Below, piece by piece: positions 1 to 7,666 of a DNA stretch of 64,000 nt. A model generated the notes under the pieces. It was not told the DNA's origin. It did not search any database and worked only from the letters and a program-made list of their open reading frames with translations. Each line of letters begins with the position of its first letter. The first letter of the stretch is position 1. A program made the position numbers and the translations under genes. Source of the stretch: Streptomyces sp. D2-8 (GTDB lineage: Bacteria; Actinomycetota; Actinomycetes; Streptomycetales; Streptomycetaceae). The stretch lies in assembly GCF_023184515.1 (NCBI RefSeq), contig NZ_JAAHBP010000002.1:62001-126000 (forward strand). The letters are read 5' to 3'.

Positions 1-1799
1 AAGGACACCATGTCGTCGTTGAGCGGCACCACGTACCCGTGCCCGTTGCCCCAGTACAGGTAGGCCTGACCGTCGTCGTCCGTGAAGACCGCCGGGTCGA
101 TCATCTGGCCCTTCAGCGATCCGCCCTTGGCGACCAGCGGCTTGCCGAGCGCGTCCTTGAAGGGGCCTGCGGGGGAGTCCGCCACGGCCACGCCGATCTG
201 CTGCTCGGCGCAGAAGTAGAAGTAGTACTTGCCGTTCCGCTCGGCGATCGCGGGCGCCCAGGCGTTCTTGTCGGCCCAGCTCACGTCCGGCCCGAGGTCG
301 ACGATGACGCCGTGGTCCTTCCAGTGGACCAGGTCCTTCGACGAGTACGCCTTGAACTTGGTGCCGCTCCAGCCCTGGAAGCCGTCCGTCGTCGGATAGA
401 TCCAGTACCGGCCGTTCAGGTAGTGCACGTCGGGGTCGGCGTTCAGGCCCGGCAGGATCGGGCTGCGCGTACGGACGGCCTCGACCGTCCAGGTGCGCTT
501 CGTGCCGTCGGCGGCCGTCACCGTGTACGTCTGCGGCTTGCGGAAGTCACGTCGGGTGCCGGACTTGGGGCTCAGCTTCGCGCCCTCGCCCACCCACAGC
601 TTCGGGGCGAGGTCCCGCAGATCGGCGTCCGGCCGCATGGGCAGGACGACCTTCGAGGCGCTGTCCGTGACGATCGACCAGCCCTTCTGGTGCTTCGCCG
701 TCGCGTCCACGACCGAGGTGGAGGTGGACGGGTAGGCGGCCAGCAGGCGGTCGTACTCCTTCTGCGTCACCGGCAGGACCGTGCCGTGCCGGGGGCTCGC
801 CGGGAGCTGGTAGTTCGCCGAGGGGGTCCACTTGCCGGAGGCGAGGTCGGTGGTCTCGAAGGGCACGTAGCCGCGGCCGCCGTACTCGTCGATGAACAGG
901 TACCACTTCTTCTCGGTGTTCGACTTGAACACCGTCGGGCCCTCACCGCGGTCCATCGCGCCCTTGCCGATGCAGTCGGACACGAAGTCGTACGTCGTCG
1001 ACGTCAGCGAGGTCGACTTCTCGCCGGTGATGAACTTCGAGCAGGGGCTGGATGAGCCGGGGTCCCGCTCGTCCTTGGTGTAGCGGTAGTACTCGTCCTT
1101 GTACTTCACGACCGTGGAGTCGATCACCGAGTAGCCGGGGTCGTTCCAGATCTTCGGCTCGCTGAAGGTGCGGAAGTCCTTGGTGGTCGCGTACATCATC
1201 TTGTTGTACGTGTTGCCCTTGTGGTCCGGGTCGTCGTCGGCGTACAGCTTCGAGGCCCAGAAGACGACGTACTGGCCGAGCGAGTCGTCCCAGTAGGCCT
1301 CCGGGGCCCAGGTGTTGCCCGCGTTGTCCGGGGAGACCTTCACCAGGCGCTGGTCGGTCCAGTGGACCAGGTCGGTGGACTCCCAGACCATGATCGACTT
1401 GCTGCCGTGCCGCTGGACGTCGTCCCAGCTGCCGCTGGAGTTCTGGTACATCCTCAGGTCGGTGGCGATCAGGTAGAACTTGTCGCCCTCGGGGGAGCGG
1501 ATGACGAACGGGTCGCGCAGGCCCTTCTCGCCGGTCGTGGACGTCAGCACCGGCTGGCCGGCGTTCAGTTCACGCCAGTGCAGCGGGTCGTTGCCGCGGC
1601 TGAGGGCGTAGCGGATCTGCTCGCCGTCGGCGGTGCCCTCGCCGGTGAAGTAGGCGAAGAGATAGCCGGCGTACTTGCTCTGCTTCACGGGCGGGGCTCC
1701 GGGGTCTGCGGTGCTGGGCGGTGCGGTGAGGAGGGTGAGGAGGAGGCCGGTCAGGGCCAGGAAAGGCAGCAGGAGCGTGCGGGCGATGCGGGGGCGCAT
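1..1799 (-). CDS. Secreted two-domain GH43 glycoside hydrolase, 3' end outside window
   Basis: Reads leftward from an ATG at 1799 and is still open at base 1, so about 599 residues are visible and the C-terminus is missing. An N-terminal signal peptide is clear (MRPRIARTLLLPFLAL, then Ala/Thr-rich to about residue 32). Two five-bladed-propeller GH43 units can be seen. The first spans about residues 40-310 with RDPFVI and TWAPEAYWDD. The second starts near residue 440 with NADPDVHYLNGRYWIYP, AWAPAIAERNGKYYFYF and QMIDPAVFTDDDGQAYLYWG. A short beta-rich linker with TYTVTAADGTKRTWTVEA, like an atrophied Ig domain, separates them. GH43 enzymes act on arabinan, xylan or galactan side chains; the substrate here cannot be read. 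It is divergent from a pectate lyase gene, which suggests plant cell wall use. Confidence 0.88.
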   Translation of the reverse strand, partial: MRPRIARTLLLPFLALTGLLLTLLTAPPSTADPGAPPVKQSKYAGYLFAYFTGEGTADGEQIRYALSRGNDPLHWRELNAGQPVLTSTTGEKGLRDPFVIRSPEGDKFYLIATDLRMYQNSSGSWDDVQRHGSKSIMVWESTDLVHWTDQRLVKVSPDNAGNTWAPEAYWDDSLGQYVVFWASKLYADDDPDHKGNTYNKMMYATTKDFRTFSEPKIWNDPGYSVIDSTVVKYKDEYYRYTKDERDPGSSSPCSKFITGEKSTSLTSTTYDFVSDCIGKGAMDRGEGPTVFKSNTEKKWYLFIDEYGGRGYVPFETTDLASGKWTPSANYQLPASPRHGTVLPVTQKEYDRLLAAYPSTSTSVVDATAKHQKGWSIVTDSASKVVLPMRPDADLRDLAPKLWVGEGAKLSPKSGTRRDFRKPQTYTVTAADGTKRTWTVEAVRTRSPILPGLNADPDVHYLNGRYWIYPTTDGFQGWSGTKFKAYSSKDLVHWKDHGVIVDLGPDVSWADKNAWAPAIAERNGKYYFYFCAEQQIGVAVADSPAGPFKDALGKPLVAKGGSLKGQMIDPAVFTDDDGQAYLYWGNGHGYVVPLNDDMVS

Positions 1800-1902
1800 G
1801 ACACTTCCTGTCGGAGTATGGGGGATTCTGTTGGATGGGGGGCCTTCGGAGTTTCACCGGAGGGGCGCAGGGCGTCAACGGGTGCGCGTGAGGACGGTGG
1901 TT

Positions 1903-1915
1903 CCGAAACTTTCGG
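1903..1915. promoter_or_regulatory. CGAAACTTTCG-type palindromic operator between GH43 and pectate lyase genes
   Basis: A perfect 13-bp odd palindrome (CCGAAA-C-TTTCGG) sits midway in the 248-bp divergent promoter region. The core CGAAACTTTCG is the element described upstream of Streptomyces xylanase genes as a target of a sugar-responsive repressor. The match is seen directly. Its use by both flanking genes is inferred from position. Confidence 0.55.
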
Positions 1916-1979
1916 GACGTCGAGGTCTCCGGCGCGCGTGACGGCGGCAACCCTTTCCGGCGCGGTGGCGACTGGTGGA

Positions 1980-2018
1980 CGGAAACGGGCGGGAGTGGGC
2001 CCCTCCGAGCCGTTTCCG
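1980..2018 (+). other. Inverted repeat in the 5' leader of the PL9-like gene
   Basis: CGGAAACGG at 1980-1988 pairs perfectly with CCGTTTCCG at 2010-2018 across a 21-nt loop, ending 13 bases before the ribosome binding site. It could be an mRNA hairpin or half of an operator. No function is known. Confidence 0.35.
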
Positions 2019-2047
2019 TCACCGATCCCCTAGGAAAGGAACGCTCC

Positions 2048-3202
2048 GTGCTGCCGAGCACCGGACGTCATCGCAGGACCCGTACGCTCTCCATCGCCGC
2101 AGCCGTGGCCTGTGCCGCGGGGGCCGGCGGCGTCTACCTCGGGCTGTCGGGCGGCGGCGCGCAGGCCACCTCGGCGACGGTCACCGTCTCCACCGCGGCC
2201 GAGCTCGAAGAGGCCGTGAAGAACGCCACCGCCGGTACCACGATCCAGGTCCGCGGCGGCACCTACCGTCCGGCGGCCACCCTCAAGTCCTCGGCGAACG
2301 GCACCAGTTCCGCGCCCATCACCCTGCGGGCGTACGGCGGTGAGAAGGTGCGCATCGACGGGTCCAGGCTGCCCGCCGGCTCCTGGCTGGCCGGGATCTA
2401 CGGCGACCACTGGACCGTCCAGGACCTGGCCTTCGTCAACTCCCCGGCCCAGGGCTTCGTCGCCACGTCCTCGGTCGGCGGCATCTTCAGGAACCTGGTC
2501 ACCGCGGACAACGGCGACTCCGGCTTCACCCTGCGCGGCGACGGCACCACCGGCAACCTCGTGCAGAACCTGGACAGCCACGGCAACTACGACCCGGCCG
2601 GCCACGGCCAGAACGCCGACGGCATCGCCGTCAAGTTCGGCTCGGGGACCGGGAACAGGATCACCGGAGCCCGGCTGTACGACAACTCCGACGACGGCCT
2701 CGACCTGTGGCAGTTCTCCTCGCCGGTCACCATCGAACACTCCTGGGCCTTCGGCAACGGCGAGAACCGCTGGAACGACGCGGCCTTCGAGGGCAACGGC
2801 AACGGCTTCAAACTGGGCGGCGGGGGCGCGTCCGTCGCCCACGTCGTCAACAACAACGCGGCCTGGGACAACACGCTGCACGGCTTCACCGAGAACTCCA
2901 ACTCCGGCGCCATCGCCCTGAACCGCAACACCGCGTACGCCAACGCCCGGAACGGCTTCTACTTCGCGACCGGCACGGCCCGCCTCGGCAAGAACCTCGC
3001 CGTCGGCGACAAGGGCGGAGCGGTGAAGCACGGCTCCTCGACGGTCTCCGCCGGCAACACCTGGGACAGCGGCATCGCCACGCCGCCCTTCAGGTCGACG
3101 GACGCGGCCGGTGCGTACGGAGCCCGCCGGGCGGACGGCTCCCTGCCCGCGACGACGTTCCTGACGACCGGCTCCACGACCATCGGCTCGACGATGGACT
3201 AG
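2048..3202 (+). CDS. Secreted pectate lyase-like right-handed beta-helix protein (PL9-like)
   Basis: 384 residues from a GTG at 2048, preceded by a strong AGGAAAGGA ribosome site at 2032-2040. Residues 1-40 are a twin-Arg-containing signal peptide (RRTRTLSIAAAVACAAGAGG). The rest is a parallel beta-helix with ladders of Asn/Gly/Asp turns. The GNGNGFKLGG block near residue 255 corresponds to the PL9 active-site region, where the lysine abstracts the C5 proton of galacturonate in PelL-type lyases (family knowledge). It likely cleaves polygalacturonate outside the cell. It lies beside a GH43 gene and convergent with a PL3 pectate lyase, so three plant-wall enzymes are clustered. The S. coelicolor equivalent is probably SCO1880 (recalled). 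Confidence 0.87.
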   Translation: MLPSTGRHRRTRTLSIAAAVACAAGAGGVYLGLSGGGAQATSATVTVSTAAELEEAVKNATAGTTIQVRGGTYRPAATLKSSANGTSSAPITLRAYGGEKVRIDGSRLPAGSWLAGIYGDHWTVQDLAFVNSPAQGFVATSSVGGIFRNLVTADNGDSGFTLRGDGTTGNLVQNLDSHGNYDPAGHGQNADGIAVKFGSGTGNRITGARLYDNSDDGLDLWQFSSPVTIEHSWAFGNGENRWNDAAFEGNGNGFKLGGGGASVAHVVNNNAAWDNTLHGFTENSNSGAIALNRNTAYANARNGFYFATGTARLGKNLAVGDKGGAVKHGSSTVSAGNTWDSGIATPPFRSTDAAGAYGARRADGSLPATTFLTTGSTTIGSTMD

Positions 3203-3205
3203 CTA

Positions 3206-3271
3206 GGGGGTGTCCGCAAAGTCGCGTCGTCCGCCCGGAGGGCGGGCAGGCGGGACTTTGCGGACACCCCC
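3206..3271. repeat. Perfect 18-bp inverted repeat with nested hairpin, terminator- or MITE-like
   Basis: GGGGGTGTCCGCAAAGTC at 3206-3223 is matched exactly by its complement at 3254-3271. A second GC hairpin (CCGCCC/GGCGGG) sits in the 30-nt loop. It starts four bases after the PL9-like stop codon. It may act as a terminator, but a perfect 18-bp arm with non-GC positions is more than termination needs and resembles mobile-element ends. Confidence 0.6.
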
Positions 3272-3285
3272 TGGGGTGCAAGCGC

Positions 3286-3319
3286 GACGCCCCCGCCGGT
3301 GCGAAGCGGCGGGGGCGTC
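3286..3319. terminator. Bidirectional hairpin terminator between the two pectate lyase genes
   Basis: A 13-bp perfect stem (GACGCCCCCGCCG at 3286-3298 with its complement at 3307-3319) and an 8-nt loop lie between convergent genes. There is no U-tract, as is usual in Streptomyces. The following 160 bases are G-rich low-complexity sequence without a gene. Confidence 0.6.
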
Positions 3320-3480
3320 CTGCAGACCGGCCGAGGGGGGCTCGGCCGGTACCGTCCGGCCGTCCGGAGGGGGGCTCCGGAGGGCCGAGGTGCCGGGCGT
3401 CCGACTGGGGGGCCGGACACCCGGCGTCCGGTCGGCCCAAGGGGGGACCAGGGCCGACCGGGGTCACAGGGGGGCAGGCC

Positions 3481-4314
3481 CTACTGGTAGCTGATGTCGG
3501 AGGCCTTGAAGGTGCAGCTCTTGCCGTCCGGACCGGGCGGCGTCAGCTCCTTGGGCTCCTTGCCCGTGTTGTTGCCCTCGAAGCGCACACACGTCTTGAT
3601 CTTCTTCTTGCTGTCGCCGTGGATGCGGATCTTCGACAGCGTCGCCGTGTCGCCGTAGTTGGCGTTCACCCCGACGATCGAGTTCATCGGCGCCGTCACG
3701 TCGATGTCGCTGAGCACGATCGTGCGCTTGTACTGCGTCTTGCAGTTGCCGCAGGAGCGGACCAGCTTGCCGGCGTTGTGCACCTGGAAGCCCGACACGT
3801 TCAGCGTGCCGGCGCCGTTGAACTGCAGCACCTTGTCGTCGGCGTTCTTCGCGCCGCCGCCGATCACCTTGTACACCGCGGACGAGGACTTGCCCTTGAA
3901 GCTGGCCGCGTCCTCGCCGACGTCCGTCCACCACACGTTCTGCAGCGTGCAACTGCCCTTGCAGTGCACGCCGTCCGCCGCCGGAGTGCCGATGATGACG
4001 TTCTTGAGGACCGCGCCGTCGGCCAGCTCGAAGAGCGGGGCCTGGCCCTCGTCCTGGCTGCCGCCGCCGAGCGCGCCGGTGCCGTAGAACAGCTTCATCC
4101 CGCCGTCGCGTACCCCGGAGACCGGGATGGTCTTCGGCACGGGCGTGCTGCCCTTGTCCGAGGGCCAGGAGGACGCGGCGCCCGCCGTCGACAGCATCGA
4201 CGTGGTGACGATCGCCGCACCCGTGATCCCGAACGCGGACACCCCGGCGATCACCGCCCGCCGCAGGGTGACCCGGCGACGATGGCGGACGCGCTGTTCT
4301 GCTGGTGCAGTCAT
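3481..4314 (-). CDS. Secreted pectate lyase, polysaccharide lyase family 3
   Basis: 277 residues from the ATG at 4314, chosen because GAGGAA lies 8 bases upstream. A TTG further upstream overlaps that ribosome site and is rejected. Residues 1-50 carry a basic region (RVRHRRRVTLRRA) and a hydrophobic stretch, a Sec or Tat signal. The mature part has the PL3 core: LKNVIIGTPAADGVHCKG, CTLQNVWWTDVGEDAASF and VYKVIGGGAKNADDKVLQ. Several cysteine pairs are present. PL3 enzymes cleave polygalacturonate by calcium-dependent beta-elimination; they are small beta-helix proteins of about 200-250 residues, consistent with the length here. It is convergent with the PL9-like gene. Confidence 0.92.
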   Translation of the reverse strand: MTAPAEQRVRHRRRVTLRRAVIAGVSAFGITGAAIVTTSMLSTAGAASSWPSDKGSTPVPKTIPVSGVRDGGMKLFYGTGALGGGSQDEGQAPLFELADGAVLKNVIIGTPAADGVHCKGSCTLQNVWWTDVGEDAASFKGKSSSAVYKVIGGGAKNADDKVLQFNGAGTLNVSGFQVHNAGKLVRSCGNCKTQYKRTIVLSDIDVTAPMNSIVGVNANYGDTATLSKIRIHGDSKKKIKTCVRFEGNNTGKEPKELTPPGPDGKSCTFKASDISYQ

Positions 4315-4399
4315 GTACCGATTCCTCAAGTGGGGGGTGGCTCTTGCGCGTACTGGTCGCCACCGGTGAGGAAAGGGTTGCCGCCTCTTCAGGAATTTT

Positions 4400-5251
4400 T
4401 CACGAGTCGCCGTCGCCGTCGTCGACCGCCGCGAAGCCGCCGCCCACCGACAGCTGCCGCGAACCGGCGGCGGCCGTCACCGTGTAGCGGTCCTCGCCCG
4501 CGTCGCGGCCGCCGCGGGCATGGTCGAACTGGCCGGCGAACACCCACTCGCCCGCCGGGACCGTACGGCCCTCCTTGAGGGTCCAGGTGTAGACGAGGAA
4601 GCCGTCCTGCTCGGCGACCGCGAGGGTGAAGTCGTTCTCGGGCAGGGAACGCCAGGCGCCCGCGTCGGAGACCCCGCCGGTCTGGACGACCTTCAACCGC
4701 ACGGTCAGCGCGGTCAGTGGCTCGCGGGTCTTGAGCGTGATGTTGCTCTGCGCCCAGAAGTCGTTGCTGTGCGGGTCGACCGAGCCGTCCGACCACAGCG
4801 GCCCGTCCTCGGTGGCGGCGGCCGGCCGCTCGGTGGCCGGGGCGCTCGGCGTCCCCGACGGCGGGGGGCTGGACTCGCGGCGCTCGGGCGACCGGCTCGG
4901 CGCCGGCTCCACCGGAGGCGGAGGCACGGGGGCCCGGCTCGTCGCGTCCGGGGACGGCGTGGGCGTCGGCGACGTCGCCACTTCCTGCTGCTGAGGGGCG
5001 GCTTCCTCCTTCACCGCGGAGGCCACCGCGTAACCGCCCACCGCCAGAACGCCGGCGACCGCGGCCGTCGCACCGGCCACCCGCATCCAGCCGAACACCG
5101 GCGGAATCGTCGCCCGGTGACCGGAACCGGCCGGACCGGCCATGCCGCGCTCGACCCGGGCCAGCATGCGCTCCCGGTCGGGCTCGTGCGCCCCGGCCGC
5201 CTCGTGCAGCCGTGTGCGCAGCTCCTCGTGCACGTCCCGCCGCATGGTCAT
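4400..5251 (-). CDS. Membrane-anchored protein coupled to an ECF sigma factor, putative anti-sigma factor
   Basis: 283 residues. The start ATG overlaps the stop of the sigma-factor gene (ATGA), so the pair is translationally coupled. Residues 1-50 are a charged cytoplasmic part (RRDVHEELRTRLHEAAGAHEPDRERMLA). One membrane segment follows at about 57-79, then a long Pro/Ser/Thr-rich linker to about 145 and a beta-rich extracellular domain (ITLKTREPLTALTVRLKV, YTWTLKEGRTVPAGEWVF). No classical zinc anti-sigma motif is visible. The anti-sigma role is inferred from coupling and topology only. The outer domain resembles a wall or carbohydrate sensor, but no family was recognised. Confidence 0.7.
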   Translation of the reverse strand: MTMRRDVHEELRTRLHEAAGAHEPDRERMLARVERGMAGPAGSGHRATIPPVFGWMRVAGATAAVAGVLAVGGYAVASAVKEEAAPQQQEVATSPTPTPSPDATSRAPVPPPPVEPAPSRSPERRESSPPPSGTPSAPATERPAAATEDGPLWSDGSVDPHSNDFWAQSNITLKTREPLTALTVRLKVVQTGGVSDAGAWRSLPENDFTLAVAEQDGFLVYTWTLKEGRTVPAGEWVFAGQFDHARGGRDAGEDRYTVTAAAGSRQLSVGGGFAAVDDGDGDS

Positions 5252-5847
5252 CGGTCCCTCCCTCCGCCCTCACCGGTGCGTACGCCCTCCACGGCGGGCG
5301 AGCAGCGGGGAGCGCCCAGCGCCGCGTGCATCCGCTGCGGCACTCCCTGCCCCCCCAGCAACCGCTGGAGTTCGGCCATCCCCTTCGAGGTCTGGCTCTT
5401 CACCGTACCCACCGACACACCCAGCGCCAGCGCGGTGTCCTTCTCCGACAGGTCGAACGCGTGCCGCAGCACCACACAGGCCCGCTTGCGGAACGGCAGC
5501 CTGCGCAGCGCCTCCTGTACGTCGACCACGCCCGCGACGTCCGGGTTCTCGGTGTTCTCCTCGCGCTGCGACCAGAACAGGGCGATGCGCCGCCGCTCGC
5601 GCACCGCGCTGCGGATGCGGGTACGGGCCAGATTGGCCACCACACCGCGTGCGTACGCCGCCGGATGGTCGGCCGCGCGCACCCGGTCCCAGCGGTGCCA
5701 CAGCGCCAGCAACGCGTCCGCGGCCAGATCGTCGGCGGTGTCCGACTCGCCCGTCAGCAGGTGGGCGAGACGGGACAGTTCGGCGTAGTGGCGCTCGAAG
5801 AAGGCGTGGAACTCCACGGAGGCGGCGTCGTCGACGACTGTGCCCAC
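5248..5847 (-). CDS. SigE-family ECF RNA polymerase sigma factor
   Basis: 199 residues from the GTG at 5847, which has GGAGAGG six bases upstream. An in-frame ATG at 5907 would add 20 residues but has no ribosome site. Region 2 is at about residues 12-80 (FHAFFERHYAELSRLAHLL, DDLAADALLALWHRWDRV). Region 4 is at about 110-165 (ALRRLPFRKRACVVLRHAFDLSEKDTA, then LGVSVGTVKSQTSKGM as the helix-turn-helix). It directs RNA polymerase to a specialised promoter set. The downstream membrane protein is coupled through an ATGA overlap, suggesting signal-controlled release. Probably SCO1876 (recalled). Confidence 0.9.
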   Translation of the reverse strand: MGTVVDDAASVEFHAFFERHYAELSRLAHLLTGESDTADDLAADALLALWHRWDRVRAADHPAAYARGVVANLARTRIRSAVRERRRIALFWSQREENTENPDVAGVVDVQEALRRLPFRKRACVVLRHAFDLSEKDTALALGVSVGTVKSQTSKGMAELQRLLGGQGVPQRMHAALGAPRCSPAVEGVRTGEGGGRDR

Positions 5848-6115
5848 GGGCGACCTCTCCTCGCAGCGGCTACGGGCGCTCCCGGCCGGGGCACCTGTGG
5901 CTGTCATGTAGATGACATGTGATCATCCGGGGGAGCCCGGACGAGATCGGGAAGCGTAGCAGCGATCGTCGAACGGTTCGTACGGGGCTTCGAACGGCGT
6001 ATGGCAGGCCGGACTCTGATTCCGTAACACGGAGAAAACCTGAACAGGGTTCGAGGCGGGCACAATCCGGCCAGCATCCGCACACCGATCACCCAGACAT
6101 CCAGGAGCACCCGCC

Positions 6116-7573
6116 ATGTCCGAACCGCAGCAGGTCACCGACCGGCCTCCCGCCAAGGAAGCCCCGGCCAACGGCGTCGACCGGTTCTTCCGGATCTCCG
6201 AGCGGGGCTCCACCTTCGGCCGGGAGATACGCGGCGGCTTCGCCACGTTCTTCACGATGGCCTACATCCTTGTCCTGAATCCCATCATCCTGGGCAGCGC
6301 CAAGGACAAGTTCGGGCACCAGCTGGACGCCGTCCAGCTCACCACCGCCACCGCCCTGGTGGCCGCGGTCATGACGATCATCATGGGCGTGGCCGGCAAC
6401 CTGCCCCTCGCGCTGGCCGCCGGACTCGGCCTGAACGCCGTGGTCGCCTTCCAGATCGCCCCGCTGATGAGCTGGGACGACGCGATGGGCCTGATCGTCC
6501 TCGAAGGCCTGCTGATCTGCGCGCTGGTGGTGACCGGTCTGCGCGAGGCCGTCATGCACGCGATACCCCAGCCGCTCAAGCAGGCGATCAGCGTCGGCAT
6601 CGGCCTGTTCATCGCCTTCATCGGCTTCGTCGACGCCGGTTTCGTCAGCCGCATCCCGGACGCCGCGAACACCACCGTGCCCGTTCAGCTGGGCGGCACC
6701 GGTACCCTCGCCGGCTGGCCGATGCTCGTCTTCTGCCTCGGCGTGCTGCTGACGATCGGGCTGCTCGCCCGCAAGGTCAAGGGCGCCATCCTGATCAGCA
6801 TCGTCACCATGACCGCGCTGGCGGTAGTGATCAACTCCCTGGCCGACATCAAGTCCTGGGGCCTGACCACACCCTCCTGGCCGGACCAGGTCGTCGACGC
6901 CCCCGACTTCGGGCTCATCGGCGACTTCGACCTGTTCGGCGCCTTCAGCGCCCCCGGCGTCGGTGTCGTCACCGTCGTCCTGCTGATCTTCACGCTGATC
7001 CTGTCCGACTTCTTCGACACCATGGGCACCGTCGTCGGCATCAGCGCCGAGGCCGGCCTGCTGGACGAGGACGGCAAGGTCCCGAACCTCGGCCGGGTGC
7101 TGCTCATCGACGGTGCCGCCGCCGTCGCGGGAGGCGCCGCCTCCGCCTCCTCCGCGACCTCCTACATCGAGTCCGCGGCCGGTGTCGGCGAGGGCTCGCG
7201 CACCGGCTTCTCCAACCTGGTCACCGGCGGCCTGTTCGGCCTCGCGCTGTTCCTGACCCCGCTGCTCACCATCGTCCCGCTCCAGGCCGCCGCCCCGGCC
7301 CTGGTCGCCGTCGGCTTCCTGATGATGACCCAGGTCAAGCACATCGACTGGGACCGCTACGACATCGCCATCCCGGCGTTCCTCACCATCGCCGTGATGC
7401 CGTTCACCTACTCCATCACCAACGGCATCGGGGCCGGCTTCCTCGCCTACGTCGTCATCAAGACCGTGCTCGGCCGGGCGAAGGAGGTCCACTGGCTGCT
7501 GTGGGGGACCTCGGCGCTGTTCCTCGTGTACTTCGCGATCGACCCGATCGAGCAGCTCCTGGGAGCGAAGTGA
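6116..7573 (+). CDS. NCS2-family purine permease (AzgA-like)
   Basis: 485 residues, ATG preceded by AGGAG. It is an integral membrane protein with 12-14 hydrophobic segments. Family marks are RGGFATFFTMAYILVLNPIILG near the N-terminus, AAGLGLNAVVAFQ around residue 100, and FDTMGTVVGISAEAGLL around 300 followed by SSATSYIESAAGV. This arrangement is that of the AzgA branch of nucleobase-cation symporters, which import adenine, guanine and hypoxanthine with protons. It stands alone, divergent from the sigma factor. No purine riboswitch is visible in the 268 bases upstream, which hold only short palindromes such as CGAACGGTTCG. Confidence 0.9.
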   Translation: MSEPQQVTDRPPAKEAPANGVDRFFRISERGSTFGREIRGGFATFFTMAYILVLNPIILGSAKDKFGHQLDAVQLTTATALVAAVMTIIMGVAGNLPLALAAGLGLNAVVAFQIAPLMSWDDAMGLIVLEGLLICALVVTGLREAVMHAIPQPLKQAISVGIGLFIAFIGFVDAGFVSRIPDAANTTVPVQLGGTGTLAGWPMLVFCLGVLLTIGLLARKVKGAILISIVTMTALAVVINSLADIKSWGLTTPSWPDQVVDAPDFGLIGDFDLFGAFSAPGVGVVTVVLLIFTLILSDFFDTMGTVVGISAEAGLLDEDGKVPNLGRVLLIDGAAAVAGGAASASSATSYIESAAGVGEGSRTGFSNLVTGGLFGLALFLTPLLTIVPLQAAAPALVAVGFLMMTQVKHIDWDRYDIAIPAFLTIAVMPFTYSITNGIGAGFLAYVVIKTVLGRAKEVHWLLWGTSALFLVYFAIDPIEQLLGAK

Positions 7574-7597
7574 CGCCGGGCGTGCGCTGACACGAGA

Positions 7598-7631
7598 ACG
7601 GGCCGCCCCCGGGGGGAAGGGGGCGGCCCGT
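7598..7631. terminator. Bidirectional terminator between permease and penicillin-binding protein genes
   Basis: ACGGGCCGCCCCC at 7598-7610 pairs perfectly with GGGGGCGGCCCGT at 7619-7631, with an 8-nt loop, between two convergent genes. Confidence 0.75.
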
Positions 7632-7666
7632 CTCGTCTGTACAGACGGATTGCCGGCGGTGGAGGT

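Noticed and set aside
4315..4329. TTG start for the PL3 pectate lyase
   Set aside because: The TTG overlaps the GAGGAA ribosome site that serves the ATG at 4314.
6089..7492. A 467-codon frame antisense to the purine permease gene
   Set aside because: Composition (Asp/Gly/Gln-rich) and lack of any motif show that it is a shadow of the permease reading frame.
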